A stretch of DNA of 64,000 nucleotides. Source: Bartonella krasnovii (lineage in GTDB: Bacteria > Pseudomonadota > Alphaproteobacteria > Rhizobiales > Rhizobiaceae). This document shows positions 31,125 through 42,252 of this stretch, piece after piece. A program made the translations under genes and the position numbers. Under the pieces are notes generated by a model. That model made no database searches. It was not told where the DNA came from and saw nothing but the letters and a program-made list of their open reading frames with translations. The stretch spans positions 992,001 to 1,056,000 of the forward strand of contig NZ_CP031844.2 of the NCBI RefSeq assembly GCF_003606345.3, read 5' to 3'. Numbering within the stretch: position 1 is the stretch's first letter; each line of letters starts with the position of its first letter.

Positions 31125-32090
31125 ATGATTCAAGATAATTTTTTTCCACTTTTCCCTCATAAACATCTTTTAGCTATTAAAGATCTGAATGTACAAGATC
31201 TTAATACATTGCTTGATCGTGCAGAAGCAAACATTATTCTTTCTAACAAAATTGATAAAACAAAATCTATTTTGTATGGGCGGACTCAAGTTAATCTCTT
31301 TTTTGAAGCTTCTACACGAACACAATCTTCTTTTGAATTAGCAGGCAAACGGTTGGGAGCAGACGTGATGAGTGTAGCGATCGGCAACTCATCTGTAAAA
31401 AAAGGGGAAACGTTACTTGATACAGCTGCAACGCTTAATGCTATGAAGCCAGATATACTGGTTTTTCGCCATAGCAGTGCGGGAGCAGCAGCTCTATTAG
31501 CACAAAAAGTTGATTGTTGTGTCATTAATGCCGGTGATGGTTCTCATGAACACCCAACCCAAGCTTTATTAGATGCTCTCACCATTAAAAGAGGAAAAGG
31601 TCGTATTGAAGGATTAACGGTTGCCATTTGCGGAGATATCTTGCACTCGCGTGTCGCGCGTTCCAATATCCTCAGTCTTAATGCTTTGGGGGCCAGAGTT
31701 CGTGTTGTTGCACCCTCCACGCTCTTGCCCATAGGGATTGCCGATATGAGCGTTGAGGTTTTTAACAGCATGAAAGAAGGCCTTAAAGATGCTGACGTTA
31801 TCATGATGTTACGCTTACAACATGAACGTATGGCAGGCTCTTTTATTCCCTCCATACGTGAGTATTTTCATTATTTTGGCTTACATAAAGAAAATTTGGC
31901 TTATGCTAAAAATGATTGCATTATTTTGCATCCTGGTCCCATAAACCGTGGTGTGGAGATTGCATCCGATATAGCCGATGGACCACAAAGTATGATTCAT
32001 ACACAAGTAGAAATGGGAATTGCAGTGCGTATGGCTGTCATGGAAGCTTTATTAGATTCACGCTTGAAGATCAATGGAGAAAAAAAATGA
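31125..32090 (+). CDS. pyrB: aspartate carbamoyltransferase catalytic subunit
   Basis: PyrB joins carbamoyl phosphate to aspartate in pyrimidine synthesis. The 321-residue protein has the carbamoyl-phosphate loop [19 protein letters not shown] (about 63-81), HPTQALLD (about 140-147), the Arg-x-Gln loop in MLRLQHERM and [10 protein letters not shown] near the end. It ends in ATGA with pyrC', as is usual where ATCase is a complex with an inactive dihydroorotase homologue. No pyrI regulatory gene is present nearby. Confidence 0.97.
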   Translation: MIQDNFFPLFPHKHLLAIKDLNVQDLNTLLDRAEANIILSNKIDKTKSILYGRTQVNLFFEASTRTQSSFELAGKRLGADVMSVAIGNSSVKKGETLLDTAATLNAMKPDILVFRHSSAGAAALLAQKVDCCVINAGDGSHEHPTQALLDALTIKRGKGRIEGLTVAICGDILHSRVARSNILSLNALGARVRVVAPSTLLPIGIADMSVEVFNSMKEGLKDADVIMMLRLQHERMAGSFIPSIREYFHYFGLHKENLAYAKNDCIILHPGPINRGVEIASDIADGPQSMIHTQVEMGIAVRMAVMEALLDSRLKINGEKK

Positions 32091-33388
32091 TAAAACCAAT
32101 TGTTTTTCAAAAGGTTCGCATTATTGATCCTTCACGTGCAATTGATGAAATTGGTACAGTTATTGTCGAAAATGGACGGATTACAGCCGCTGGAAAAGAA
32201 GCTTTGAATCAGGGAATCCCTGCAGAAGCAGAAGTTATTAATGCACAAAACAAAGCAATTCTCCCTGGACTTGTTGATGCGCGTGTTTTTGTTGGAGAAC
32301 CCGGAAATGAAAATCATGAAACGATTGCATCTGCAAGTCAAGCTGCCGCAGCAGGTGGTATTACTTCCTTTCTTATGATGCCAGACACGCACCCAGTTAT
32401 TGATAATGTTGCCCTCGTTCAATTCATTAAGCGCACAGCAGGGGAAATGTCATCGGTCAATATTTATCCCGTTGCGGCAATCACACAAGGTTTCGACGGA
32501 CAAAAAATAACCGAATTTGGTTTGCTTAAAGATGCAGGAGCCGTTGCTTTTAGTGAAGGAAAAAAAACACTCCAAAATTCATCTGTTATGCGACGTGCAA
32601 TGACTTATGCACGCGATTTTGATGTCCCATTGATCCACGAAACACAAGATAAAGATCTTATAGGACAAGGTGTCATGAATGAAGGATTGCTCGCTAGTTG
32701 GCTAGGACTTTCTGGCATCCCTCGTGAAGCAGAAGTTATCCCACTTGAAAGGGATCTGCGCTTAGCGGCATTAACACAAACACGCTATCATGCCGCTCAG
32801 ATATCGACAGCGCTCTCTGCTGATGCCCTTCGCTTAAGCAAGCAGCGCAGTGAAAAAATTTCAGCCGGTGTATCGATTAATCATTTATCTTTCAACGAAA
32901 ATGATATTGGTCAATATCAAACTTCTTTCCACCTTATCCCCCCATTGCGTACAGAAGAAGACCGGATAGCACTGATTGAAGCAATAAGAGATCGGACGAT
33001 AGATATCATTGTCTCTTCTCATGATCCTCAGGGTATTGACACAAAACTTTTACCATTCAGTGATGCAGCAGCCGGTGCTATTGGTATGGAGACCTTATTG
33101 AGTGCAACTTTGCGTCTTTATCATGATGAGAGCCTATCTCTTCTCCGGATAACTGAGCTTTTATCAACGGCGCCTGCAAAGCTCTTTGAACTCGATGCAG
33201 GAACACTCAAAAAAGGTGCTTATGCAGACCTTATTGTGGTTGATCTTGAAGAACCATGGGTTGTTTCGACAGAGAAGTTTTATTCACGTTCAAAAAATAC
33301 GCCTTTTGAAAATGCACGTTTTCAAGGACGTGTACTTCAAACCTTTGTAAAAGGGAAATCCGTTTTTAAACTTGACCGACAAACGTAA
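32087..33388 (+). CDS. dihydroorotase homologue PyrC' (probably non-catalytic)
   Basis: A 433-residue amidohydrolase-fold protein in the class I dihydroorotase family. The metal-binding DxHxH of active enzymes is replaced by DARVF (in [13 protein letters not shown]), and the usual TDHAPH is SSHDPQ, so both metal ligands and the catalytic Asp are missing. This matches PyrC' (PyrX), a structural partner that builds the dodecameric ATCase with PyrB in Pseudomonas and other bacteria. The ATG at 32087 overlaps the pyrB stop. A working pyrC must be elsewhere. Confidence 0.9.
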   Translation: MIKPIVFQKVRIIDPSRAIDEIGTVIVENGRITAAGKEALNQGIPAEAEVINAQNKAILPGLVDARVFVGEPGNENHETIASASQAAAAGGITSFLMMPDTHPVIDNVALVQFIKRTAGEMSSVNIYPVAAITQGFDGQKITEFGLLKDAGAVAFSEGKKTLQNSSVMRRAMTYARDFDVPLIHETQDKDLIGQGVMNEGLLASWLGLSGIPREAEVIPLERDLRLAALTQTRYHAAQISTALSADALRLSKQRSEKISAGVSINHLSFNENDIGQYQTSFHLIPPLRTEEDRIALIEAIRDRTIDIIVSSHDPQGIDTKLLPFSDAAAGAIGMETLLSATLRLYHDESLSLLRITELLSTAPAKLFELDAGTLKKGAYADLIVVDLEEPWVVSTEKFYSRSKNTPFENARFQGRVLQTFVKGKSVFKLDRQT

Positions 33389-33400
33389 TGAGATTTTTGA

Positions 33401-34033
33401 ATGAATGAAGCAAAAATATTTTTTCAGTCTACTCCATGGTTTATTTTCCTCGTATCTTATCTCATTGGCTCAATTCCATTTGGTCTTCTGTTTACGAGAT
33501 TGGCCAAACTTGGCGATATAAGAGCAATCGGTTCCGGCAATATTGGAGCAACAAATGTTTTACGAACAGGGAATAAAAAAGTTGCTGCTCTAACACTTCT
33601 TTGTGATATGTTGAAAGGAGCTATCGTTATTTTCATTATAAAATTCTTTAATTATCCGCTCGACAAGAGTATCCTTATTTCTTTAGCGGGTTTTTTTGCT
33701 TTCTTAGGGCATCTTTTTCCCGTATGGCTTAAATTTAAAGGTGGTAAAGGTGTTGCGACCTATTTAGGGGTTTGCTTAGGCGTATATTGGCCCGCAGCAA
33801 TTATTTTTATTATTGTATGGAGTGCAATTTTTCTCCTCATGCGTTATTCTTCATTATCTGCGCTTATTGCTGTTACAGTCACGCCGATATTTGTTTTTTA
33901 TTTTTCTGATTTTTATTTCTGTTGTATGCTGATCGCAATGAGCCTATTTGTGTTCATAAAACATTGTGCAAATATCAGTAGATTATTAAGCGGGGAAGAA
34001 AGTAAGATTGGTACGCAACACAGAAATAAATAA
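33401..34033 (+). CDS. plsY: glycerol-3-phosphate acyltransferase PlsY
   Basis: PlsY transfers an acyl group from acyl-phosphate to glycerol-3-phosphate to start phospholipid synthesis. The 210-residue polytopic inner-membrane protein has the motifs GSIPFGLLF (about 23-31), [12 protein letters not shown] (about 46-57) and [17 protein letters not shown] (about 105-121). The last 26 bases overlap dprA. Confidence 0.95.
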   Translation: MNEAKIFFQSTPWFIFLVSYLIGSIPFGLLFTRLAKLGDIRAIGSGNIGATNVLRTGNKKVAALTLLCDMLKGAIVIFIIKFFNYPLDKSILISLAGFFAFLGHLFPVWLKFKGGKGVATYLGVCLGVYWPAAIIFIIVWSAIFLLMRYSSLSALIAVTVTPIFVFYFSDFYFCCMLIAMSLFVFIKHCANISRLLSGEESKIGTQHRNK

Positions 34034-35222
34034 AGGAATCCTGCTTACTGATCGTCAACGTCTAAGCTGGTTACGGTTATTGCGCAGTGAAAATATTGGA
34101 GCTGTTAGTTTTCGCAATCTCATTGATCATTATAAAACAGCAGAAAATGCTTTAGCAGCGCTGCCAGAGCTTATTAGAAAAGGGGGTGGTTCTGCATCTA
34201 TTAAAATAGCAAGCTTAGAAGATGCGGAAAAAGAAATACAAGAAGCTGAAAGATTAGGTGTTCGGTTTATCGGTATGGGAGAACCAGATTATCCAGTTTT
34301 TCTGAAAGTTACAGAAGCCCCTCCGCCACTTATTGCTATCAAAGGTAATGTTTCAATTTTTCAAAAAACTTCGATTGGAATTATAGGCTCTCGAAATGCT
34401 TCAGCTGCTGGAAAAAAACTTACAGCTCAGTTTGCGCATTTTCTCGGAGAAGAAGATTTTGTAACAATTTCTGGGCTTGCTCGTGGAATTGATAGCGTTG
34501 CGCATCAAGCAAGTTTAAAAACAGGAACTGTTGCAGTCATGGCTGGGGGAATTGATCATATCTATCCTCCTGAAAATAAAAAGTTGTATGAAGATATCAT
34601 CGCCAACGGTGGAGCCATCATCAGCGAAATGCCCATCTCTTGGAAGCCGCGCGCTATCGATTTTCCAAGAAGAAACCGTATTATTGCAGCTCTCTCACTT
34701 GGTCTCTTAGTTGTGGAGGCTGCCCTGCGTTCAGGATCCTTAATTACCGCACGTCAAGCCGTTGAAATGGGACGGTTGATTTTTGCTATTCCCGGTTCTC
34801 CACTTGATCCAAGATCTGTTGGTACAAACAACCTCATCAAGGACGGCGCTCTCCTCACCACACATCCTTCTGACATCATAGAAACACTTACGCCGTTAAT
34901 TTCATCGCTTCCCAATTCCCAACTCAATTTTTTTGAGGAACCATCCTCTTTACAACTTGAAAAGGAGGATTTTAATTCAACAGACGGAAAAAAATCTCAT
35001 CCCTCTTTAATGGACGATGATGCAGCACGCGCAGCAATTCTCTGTGCTCTTTCGACAACACCAATCGACATCGATACACTCAGTACCCACGCAGGTGTTC
35101 CTCTCCCAACTCTCTACCTCTTATTGGTAGAACTCGAGCTTGCTGGAAAGCTTATTCGACACTCTGGTGGTTGTGTGTCATTGTCGAATCTTGATCTTCC
35201 CCAAGAGCCTCAGCACTATTAA
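34008..35222 (+). CDS. dprA: DNA processing protein DprA
   Basis: DprA loads RecA onto incoming single-stranded DNA in natural transformation, though it is also common in bacteria not known to be competent. The 404-residue protein has an N-terminal helical region, an extended Rossmann core ([46 protein letters not shown]) and a C-terminal winged helix (about 335-395). The start is a TTG at 34008 with GGGGAAG upstream; no ATG fits the conserved N-terminus. The end overlaps the convergent small gene at 35152 by 71 bases. Confidence 0.94.
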   Translation: MVRNTEINKGILLTDRQRLSWLRLLRSENIGAVSFRNLIDHYKTAENALAALPELIRKGGGSASIKIASLEDAEKEIQEAERLGVRFIGMGEPDYPVFLKVTEAPPPLIAIKGNVSIFQKTSIGIIGSRNASAAGKKLTAQFAHFLGEEDFVTISGLARGIDSVAHQASLKTGTVAVMAGGIDHIYPPENKKLYEDIIANGGAIISEMPISWKPRAIDFPRRNRIIAALSLGLLVVEAALRSGSLITARQAVEMGRLIFAIPGSPLDPRSVGTNNLIKDGALLTTHPSDIIETLTPLISSLPNSQLNFFEEPSSLQLEKEDFNSTDGKKSHPSLMDDDAARAAILCALSTTPIDIDTLSTHAGVPLPTLYLLLVELELAGKLIRHSGGCVSLSNLDLPQEPQHY

Positions 35223-35358
35223 TAATGCTTTGCCCTTCTTTGGCAACCATATCCAAAAGCAATGCTAAAAGCGGACTATGCGCCTGACGCGCCATCTGAT
35301 TCATTTGCTTTGACATGTCTGTAATATATTGGATAACTTTCAAATGATTTATAAACAT
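35152..35358 (-). CDS. small uncharacterised protein
   Basis: A 68-residue frame beginning MFINHLKVIQYITDMSKQ and ending in an acidic, low-complexity tail. AAGGATAGAGGA lies just before the ATG, a good ribosome-binding site. The N-terminal half (a helix with ITDMSKQMNQMARQA and LLALLLDMVAKE) resembles, from memory, small helical proteins of unknown function in Rhizobiales. The C-terminal part overlaps dprA in antisense, so only the first two thirds are free of that constraint. Function unknown. Confidence 0.55.
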   Translation of the reverse strand: MFINHLKVIQYITDMSKQMNQMARQAHSPLLALLLDMVAKEGQSIINSAEALGEDQDSTMTHNHQSVE

Positions 35359-35623
35359 AATCCTCTATCCTTGAGCATTTCCCCTCCTACCTCTCAATAG
35401 ACGTTATCTTAGTATTTGGCCGTACGCTTTTGTAATAACAGTGAAAAATAAATCGTGTAATTCTATATAGGGTGCGCTTTAATAATAACAATCACAAGTT
35501 GTACAATATTCATGTTTTTTATATGGCTAATATTTTTTTTATGTGTTCTTAAGCAATTGCCATTAGCTATTCACATGAAAGGCGTTTATAAAAAAGTTTT
35601 TATTTCAATATTCGGGTAAAATT

Positions 35624-38185
35624 ATGAATATCGTTATCGTTGAATCTCCAGCAAAAGCAAAAACAATTAATAAATATCTTGGGTCTCAATACAAAGTTGT
35701 CGCATCATTTGGACATGTTCGTGATTTGCCTGCAAAAGATGGCTCCGTTTTACCGGATCAAGATTTTTCGATGAAATGGGATATAGATTCTGCGGCTGCA
35801 AAACGTTTAAATGAAATAGCAAAAGCCGTTAAAGAAGCCGATAGCCTTATCTTGGCAACAGACCCTGATCGTGAAGGAGAAGCTATTTCGTGGCATATTC
35901 TGGATGTTCTTCATCAAAAAAAAGTTTTAAAAGATAAACCTATAAAAAGAGTTGTCTTTAATGCCATCACGAAAAAGTCTGTGCTTGATGCTATGAACAA
36001 TCCACGTGATATTGATACATCACTTGTCGATGCCTATCTTGCACGTCGTGCTCTCGATTATCTTGTTGGTTTTACACTTTCACCTGTTTTATGGCGTAAA
36101 CTCCCTGGTGCACGCTCGGCTGGACGTGTTCAGTCGGTTGCTTTGCGAATTATTTGTGACCGTGAATCAGAAATAGAACATTTTATCAAAGAAGATTATT
36201 GGTCCATTACAACAGAGTTAAAAACCATCAGAAATGATCATTTCCAAGCAAGATTGACAATGTTTAATCAAAAAAAGATTGGTAAACTTGATATTCAATC
36301 TCAAGAACAAGCAGATCAAATTCGTCTTATGTTGGAGAAGGCCCAATATCACACACTCAGTGTTGAAGCAAAACCTACAAAAAGAAATCCTTTTCCTCCC
36401 TTTACAACCTCTACACTACAACAAGCGGCTTCTTCAAAATTAGGCTTTTCAGCTTCTCGCACGATGCAAATTGCCCAAAAGCTTTATGAAGGGATTGAAA
36501 TTAACGGTGAAATGGCGGGACTTATTACTTATATGCGTACCGATGGTGTGCAAATAGCACCAGAAGCCATTGATACAGCAAGAAAAGTAATTCATGAATC
36601 TTTTGGAAATGACTATGTTCCTGAAAAACCGCGTTTTTATTCAACAAAGGCAAAAAATGCACAAGAAGCCCATGAAGCAATCCGTCCAACAGATTTTCAA
36701 AGGTCCCCCAACCAAGTCCGCAATTTTCTCGACAGTGATCAGGCAAAGCTCTATGAGCTGATATGGAAACGCGCTATTGCCAGCCAAATGCGTTCTGCTG
36801 AAATTGAACGTACAACCGTTGAAATTGAAGCCCTGCAAGGAGACAACCGTGCAAATCTTCGCGCAACAGGCTCTGTTATTCGTTTTGACGGCTTCATTTC
36901 CGTCTATACAGATCAACGAGACGAAGAAAATAATGAAGAAAATGAATCATCACGTTTACCACAAATAAATACAGGTGAAGCACTTACAAAAGAAAAAGTT
37001 GAATCTGTACAACATACCACAGAGCCCCCTTCCCGTTATTCTGAAGCCTCATTAATTAAAAAGCTTGAAGAATTGGGAATTGGTCGTCCCTCAACTTATG
37101 CCTCCACATTGGCAACATTGTGTGATCGTGGATATATTATCATTGATAAGCGGAAGCTAATTCCTGATGCTAAGGGGCGTATTGTTACAGCCTTTCTTGA
37201 AAATTTCTTTAATCGCTATGTAGAATATGGTTTCACAGCAGATCTTGAAGAAAAGCTGGATCTTATCTCTGATGGCAAACTTTCTTGGAAAGACGTATTG
37301 CGTGATTTTTGGGATGGATTTAATGCATCTATTAACAATATCCAAGAGCTTCGTATCGCCAATGTCCTTGATGTTTTAAATGTAACATTAGCACCTCTCG
37401 CCTTTCCTGAACGCGAAGATGGAAGTGATGTGCGTTCCTGTCCTCTGTGTAAAAATGGTCAATTATCCTTAAAACTTGGTCGTTATGGTGCTTTTGTTGG
37501 CTGTTCCAATTATCCTGAATGTAAATATACACGCCAACTTGGTACAGATACAGAAGAAGAAAATAAAGCTGTGCACAATGAGGAACCTGTGATGCTTGGT
37601 GTTGATCCTCAAACAGGAAAAGATATTTCTCTTCGCAATGGCCGTTTTGGTCCCTATATTCAACTTGGTGAAAGCAAAGAAGCCAAACGTGCGGGATTAC
37701 CAAAAGAATGGCAGGCGGAAAATATCACTCTTGATAAAGCCTTGGCTTTACTCTCCCTTCCCCGTGAAATTGGCACGCATCCTGAAACTGGCAAAATGGT
37801 CACTGCGACAATTGGACGCTATGGTCCCTATCTTAGTCATAATGGAAAATCTGCGCGCCTTCTTCATGCGGATGAAGTTTTTGATATTGGTATCAATCGC
37901 GCTGTTACAGTATTGGCAGAACAACAAGAAAATAAAACCAAGCAAAGCAGAACAACATCTGCTGCACTTGCAACATTAGGGGAACACCCCGATGGAGGAA
38001 CTGTCACTGTGCGCAATGGACGTTATGGTCCTTATGTCAATTGGGGTAAAGTTAATGCAACATTGCCAAAAGATAAAGATCCCATTAGTGTAACCCTTTC
38101 AGAGGCGTTAGAACTTATATCGGCTAAAGCATCGCGTAAAAAGACAACGTCAAAAAAAGCTTCCTCCAAAACAAAAGAGACATAA
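35624..38185 (+). CDS. topA: DNA topoisomerase I
   Basis: A type IA topoisomerase that relaxes negative supercoils. The 853-residue protein has an N-terminal Toprim domain (IVESPAKAKTI at 4-14, the ATDPDREGEAIS acidic triad) and the active-site tyrosine in GLITYMRTDG (about residue 304). The C-terminus has one four-cysteine zinc finger (CPLC near 606, second pair in CSNYPEC) and then three repeats ending in GRFGPYI, GRYGPYL and GRYGPYV, and a Lys/Ser tail. It is followed after three bases by rnr, so the two form an operon. Confidence 0.97.
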   Translation: MNIVIVESPAKAKTINKYLGSQYKVVASFGHVRDLPAKDGSVLPDQDFSMKWDIDSAAAKRLNEIAKAVKEADSLILATDPDREGEAISWHILDVLHQKKVLKDKPIKRVVFNAITKKSVLDAMNNPRDIDTSLVDAYLARRALDYLVGFTLSPVLWRKLPGARSAGRVQSVALRIICDRESEIEHFIKEDYWSITTELKTIRNDHFQARLTMFNQKKIGKLDIQSQEQADQIRLMLEKAQYHTLSVEAKPTKRNPFPPFTTSTLQQAASSKLGFSASRTMQIAQKLYEGIEINGEMAGLITYMRTDGVQIAPEAIDTARKVIHESFGNDYVPEKPRFYSTKAKNAQEAHEAIRPTDFQRSPNQVRNFLDSDQAKLYELIWKRAIASQMRSAEIERTTVEIEALQGDNRANLRATGSVIRFDGFISVYTDQRDEENNEENESSRLPQINTGEALTKEKVESVQHTTEPPSRYSEASLIKKLEELGIGRPSTYASTLATLCDRGYIIIDKRKLIPDAKGRIVTAFLENFFNRYVEYGFTADLEEKLDLISDGKLSWKDVLRDFWDGFNASINNIQELRIANVLDVLNVTLAPLAFPEREDGSDVRSCPLCKNGQLSLKLGRYGAFVGCSNYPECKYTRQLGTDTEEENKAVHNEEPVMLGVDPQTGKDISLRNGRFGPYIQLGESKEAKRAGLPKEWQAENITLDKALALLSLPREIGTHPETGKMVTATIGRYGPYLSHNGKSARLLHADEVFDIGINRAVTVLAEQQENKTKQSRTTSAALATLGEHPDGGTVTVRNGRYGPYVNWGKVNATLPKDKDPISVTLSEALELISAKASRKKTTSKKASSKTKET

Positions 38186-38188
38186 AAT

Positions 38189-40459
38189 TTGGCTAAAGGT
38201 GAAAAAAACGTAAAACTCCTCTCCTCAGTCAGGGGAGAAAAATCGCCCAATAGGGAAGAAATTCTTTCCTTTATCAATGAAAATCCTAATCGATTAAGTA
38301 AACGAGAAATAGCTAAAGCTTTTAATTTAAAAGGCGATTCTCGTATCTGGCTTAGAGATATATTACGTACATTAAAGGATCAAAATCTTATATCTAAACA
38401 GTGCAAAAGAGCAATAAATAAAGGACAATTACCCCCAGTTACTTTAGTAAAAATTAGTAGCCGTGATAAAGATGGGGGTTTTATTGCACAACCTCTTGAA
38501 TGGGAAGATACGCCAAAGCCCAATATTGAAATACACTCTTTTCGTCACATAAAGGGAGGGAGCATTGGCGTTGGAGATCATGTTCTTGCAAAAGTTTTTC
38601 GAAATAAAAATTCTCAAAAATCTTCTTATACGGGGCGAATTATTCGTAAAGTTGATGTATCCCCAAAGAGCACATTTGGTGTTGTACGAAAGTTAGAGAA
38701 TAATCAATGGCGTCTTGAGCCTATAGACCGCAAAACCAATGAGCTCATCGTTGAAATGTCTCCAGAAATAAAAGTTAAAACGGGTGATCTCGTCGAAGTT
38801 GAAATTAAAAAAAATACTGGTTATAGACTGAAAAGTGCGCAAATAAAAAATGTTTTAGGGCATATTAAGAGTGAGAAAACACTCTCAATGATTGCTCTTC
38901 TTTCAAAAGGCATTCCTTATATTTTTCCTGCAGATGTTCTTGAGGAAGTTAAACACATTAAAGCTGCTAATATGGATAATCGCGAAGATTGGCGACAATT
39001 ACCATTTATTACGATTGATCCACCAGATGCAAAAGACCATGATGATGCAGTCTATGCAAGCAAGGATAAGGACCCAACAAATAATGGTGGTTGGATTATT
39101 ATTGTGGCCATTGCAGATGTTTCTCATTATATCAAAACAGGAAGTGCTTTAGATAAAGAAGCATTAAAACGCGGAAATTCAGTTTATTTTCCTGATACTG
39201 TTGTACCAATGCTACCTGAACGCCTTTCTCATGATTTATGTTCTTTGCGTGAAGGGAAAGAAAGACCAGCTTTAGCCGTCCGTATGATTTTTGATGCAAA
39301 CGGTCATAAACTAAAACATAGTTTTCATCGCGTTATGATATGTGTAAGAGCCAAACTTTCCTATCAAGAAGTACAATTGGCAAAAAAAGGACATATCCAT
39401 AAAAAAAATTCTCCCTTGCTTGAGAATATTTTGCATCCCTTATGGAAAGCTTATGCATGTCTTAAAATCGCGCGGGATCGTCGACAACCCCTAGAACTAG
39501 AAATAGCAGAAAAAAAGATTATTCTTGATCAAAATGGATGCATCCAAGATGTTGTGAGTGAAGAACATTTAGAAGCCCATCGTTTGATTGAAGAGTTTAT
39601 GATACAAGCCAATATTGCAGCTTCTGAAACATTAAAAAAACATCATCAGCCCCTCATCTATCGTATTCATGACAAACCCTCTCTTGCCAAACAAGAAATA
39701 TTACGGAACTTTCTTCAAAGTTTAGGGATATCCCTCTCCAAAAGTGCAGAATTAACATCAGCACGTCTTAATAGAATTTTAGAAAAGGTTGCTGATACCG
39801 AACAACAAGAGCTGGTCAATCAAGTTATTTTGCGTTCACAATCACAAGCAGAATACAATCCTAAAAATAATGGACATTTTGGCTTGAATTTGCAGAATTA
39901 TACACATTTTACATCACCAATTCGCCGTTATGCTGATCTCGTTATTCATCGAGCACTCATTAAAGCTCTCAAACTAGGAAATGACCAATTAACGGATACA
40001 CAAGAACAAAACCTTGCAGAAATTGCTACGCAAATTTCTTCATACGAGCGTCGTGCAATGATCGCTGAAAGAGAAACGTTTGATCGGCTTGTTGCACACT
40101 ATTTAACGAATAAAATTGGTCGTATTTTTACAGGTCGTATTTCTGGAGTCACAAAAGCAGGGCTTTTTATTTCTCTTGATAAGCTCAATACAGATGGTTT
40201 TGTCCATATTTCTACACTTAAAAATGATTATTATCGTTTTGATGAAGCACAACATATTCTTATAGGACAACGTAGCCATAAAGGCTATCAGCTTAGTGAT
40301 CTTGTAGAAGTAAAACTTATAACCGTACAGCCTTTTGCTGGTGCTTTAAGCTTTGAGCTTTTAACAGAGCCTCGTCCAATCAAGCTTTTATCGGCATCCC
40401 ACCATAAAAACAAATTAAAAAAACAAAAAAATCGTTTTTATGGAAGAAAAAAATATTAG
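38189..40459 (+). CDS. rnr: ribonuclease R
   Basis: RNase R is a processive 3'-5' exoribonuclease that can degrade structured RNA. The 756-residue protein has an N-terminal winged helix and cold-shock-like part (about 20-260), the RNB catalytic core with DPPDAKDHDDAV (about 279-290), HFTSPIRRYADLVIHR, and a C-terminal S1 domain (about 645-730). A basic tail of Lys/Arg residues follows. The start is a TTG at 38189, three bases after the topA stop. Confidence 0.95.
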   Translation: MAKGEKNVKLLSSVRGEKSPNREEILSFINENPNRLSKREIAKAFNLKGDSRIWLRDILRTLKDQNLISKQCKRAINKGQLPPVTLVKISSRDKDGGFIAQPLEWEDTPKPNIEIHSFRHIKGGSIGVGDHVLAKVFRNKNSQKSSYTGRIIRKVDVSPKSTFGVVRKLENNQWRLEPIDRKTNELIVEMSPEIKVKTGDLVEVEIKKNTGYRLKSAQIKNVLGHIKSEKTLSMIALLSKGIPYIFPADVLEEVKHIKAANMDNREDWRQLPFITIDPPDAKDHDDAVYASKDKDPTNNGGWIIIVAIADVSHYIKTGSALDKEALKRGNSVYFPDTVVPMLPERLSHDLCSLREGKERPALAVRMIFDANGHKLKHSFHRVMICVRAKLSYQEVQLAKKGHIHKKNSPLLENILHPLWKAYACLKIARDRRQPLELEIAEKKIILDQNGCIQDVVSEEHLEAHRLIEEFMIQANIAASETLKKHHQPLIYRIHDKPSLAKQEILRNFLQSLGISLSKSAELTSARLNRILEKVADTEQQELVNQVILRSQSQAEYNPKNNGHFGLNLQNYTHFTSPIRRYADLVIHRALIKALKLGNDQLTDTQEQNLAEIATQISSYERRAMIAERETFDRLVAHYLTNKIGRIFTGRISGVTKAGLFISLDKLNTDGFVHISTLKNDYYRFDEAQHILIGQRSHKGYQLSDLVEVKLITVQPFAGALSFELLTEPRPIKLLSASHHKNKLKKQKNRFYGRKKY

Positions 40460-40813
40460 TTAAAAATAAAAAATATTTCTTAAATTTTTATTATCGCTTT
40501 TTTTGTTTTAAATTATAAAAAATTTTATTGGAAAATAATTAAAACTTTCACTCCCTCTTTAATAGTTAATAATAAATAATATTACAATGATTTAAACTAA
40601 TAAACTTTCTATAGTATTGAATATATATTAATTCTTATATAAGATATACTTATTTTGCATATAAGATCATATTCTTTATTTTATATTAAAAGTATTTCAG
40701 AGTTTTTTATACTAAATGAAGAGAGAGAATCTTCAAAAGTTGGTTTGATCTTTCTTTCATTTCAGCTTACCTTTTCGTTGTTTGAATAAACAAAAATACC
40801 TTAAGCTATTCTC
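40460..40813. other. intergenic region rnr-MFS
   Basis: About 350 bases of strongly AT-rich DNA with no supported gene. The promoter for the MFS gene presumably lies in the right half. No strong terminator after rnr was seen. Confidence 0.45.
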
Positions 40814-41983
40814 ATGAAAAAAATTTTTGACTCTCAAAATAGTTCTTTGCGTGCAATTATTGCCGCTATTGCAACCATTGGCACTGTTGGAACAGCATTG
40901 GCAATGGGAACACAACTTATCTCTCTTCTTATGGCAGAGAAAGGGCTTTCTAACAGTATGATCGGCTATAGTGGAACAGTTGGTGGAATCGCCACAATTA
41001 TTGCAGCTATTTTTACATCTCGAATTGCTTTATGTTTAGGCGTCGCTCAAACAATATTGCTTATGATGGCGATAGGATCTTTAAGTTTTTTAGGATTCTA
41101 TTTTTTTGAATTCATATGGATTTGGTTCATTTTAAAGTTTATATTGCATTTTACTATGACAGTTATGTTTATCCTATCAGAATTTTGGATTAACAGTTAT
41201 GCTCCCCCCAAAAAACGCGGTTTGATCCTTTCTATTTATGCTATTGTCTTAGGATTAGGGTTTGTGATAGGTCTAACACTGCTAGCAAAAGTGGGAACAC
41301 AAGGATTTATTCCTTTTGCTGTTGGCTGTAGCCTTATTATACTTGCTACTATACCAATTCTTGCAGCTTGGAATTTAAGTCCAGAATTTCAAAAAAATCA
41401 ATATACGCCATTTTTTCGTTATCTTTTTCAGGTTCCAAGCGCGATGATGGCGGCCCTTGTTTATGGGGCCATTCAAATGGGCACATTAACGCTTATAATC
41501 CCCTTTAGTTTATCCATTGGTTATAATGAGAATGAAGCAGCACATTTTATGGCAACCCTTGCACTCGGGAATATTTTTCTCTTAATTCCTATCAGCATGT
41601 TAAGCGACTATGCCAAAGATAGGCGCTATCCGCTAATAGGTTGTGCTATCTTAGGTTTTATGGGAACTTTTATAGTACCATGGATTATTCAATATCGATG
41701 GATTCTGATGTTTGATCTATTTATTCTAGGTGGTGTATCAGCGAGCCTTTATACAATTGGTCTTGCACATCTAGGCGCGCGTCTTACGGGGCAAGAACTT
41801 GCTGCTGCTAATTCTGCTTTTACTTTTTGCTATGGAATTGGTATGCTTATAGGACCAACTTTTATCGGAAAATCCATGGATATCTTTGATCCTTTTGGTT
41901 TTTCAATAGCCATGGCTGTTTTTTTTGGTTTATATGTCATCTTGCTATTTATCCAACTTATGAGAAAGCTAATCAGCTCTTGA
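40814..41983 (+). CDS. major facilitator superfamily transporter (YcaD-like)
   Basis: A 389-residue polytopic inner-membrane protein with about 12 hydrophobic helices. The segment ILSEFWINSYAPPKKRGLIL after helix 4 and the following LGLGFVIG suit the YcaD-like MFS branch. Substrate is unknown. It stands alone between rnr and rpmG, and its stop is about 100 bases before rpmG. Confidence 0.85.
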   Translation: MKKIFDSQNSSLRAIIAAIATIGTVGTALAMGTQLISLLMAEKGLSNSMIGYSGTVGGIATIIAAIFTSRIALCLGVAQTILLMMAIGSLSFLGFYFFEFIWIWFILKFILHFTMTVMFILSEFWINSYAPPKKRGLILSIYAIVLGLGFVIGLTLLAKVGTQGFIPFAVGCSLIILATIPILAAWNLSPEFQKNQYTPFFRYLFQVPSAMMAALVYGAIQMGTLTLIIPFSLSIGYNENEAAHFMATLALGNIFLLIPISMLSDYAKDRRYPLIGCAILGFMGTFIVPWIIQYRWILMFDLFILGGVSASLYTIGLAHLGARLTGQELAAANSAFTFCYGIGMLIGPTFIGKSMDIFDPFGFSIAMAVFFGLYVILLFIQLMRKLISS

Positions 41984-42084
41984 CTTTTTTGAGAACATCC
42001 GTACTGTTGCCGGAAAATTTGATGATGTCGGAAATAAGTTCTGACAACGATAATATTTTTCAGTATAAATAGGGTTTTTACATT

Positions 42085-42252
42085 ATGGCTAAAGCAGCAA
42101 CCATTAAGATCAAGCTTTTATCAACTGCAGATACTGGTTTTTTCTATGTAACAAAGAAAAACAGCCGTACAATGACAGATAAAATGAGCAAACGTAAATA
42201 TGATCCAGTTGTAAAAAAGCACGTTGAATTTAAAGAAACAAAAATTAAATAA
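42085..42252 (+). CDS. rpmG: 50S ribosomal protein L33
   Basis: A 55-residue L33 starting [18 protein letters not shown] and containing [23 protein letters not shown] in outline, ending KETKIK. It is a small structural protein near the E site of the large subunit. It lacks the CxxC pairs of the zinc-binding form. Length and sequence fit alphaproteobacterial RpmG. It is easily missed because of its size. Confidence 0.96.
   Translation: MAKAATIKIKLLSTADTGFFYVTKKNSRTMTDKMSKRKYDPVVKKHVEFKETKIK

Noticed and set aside
31916..32086. N-terminal extension of pyrC' upstream of 32087
   Set aside because: It would overlap the pyrB 3' end in another frame, and homology begins at [12 protein letters not shown] with an ATGA junction.
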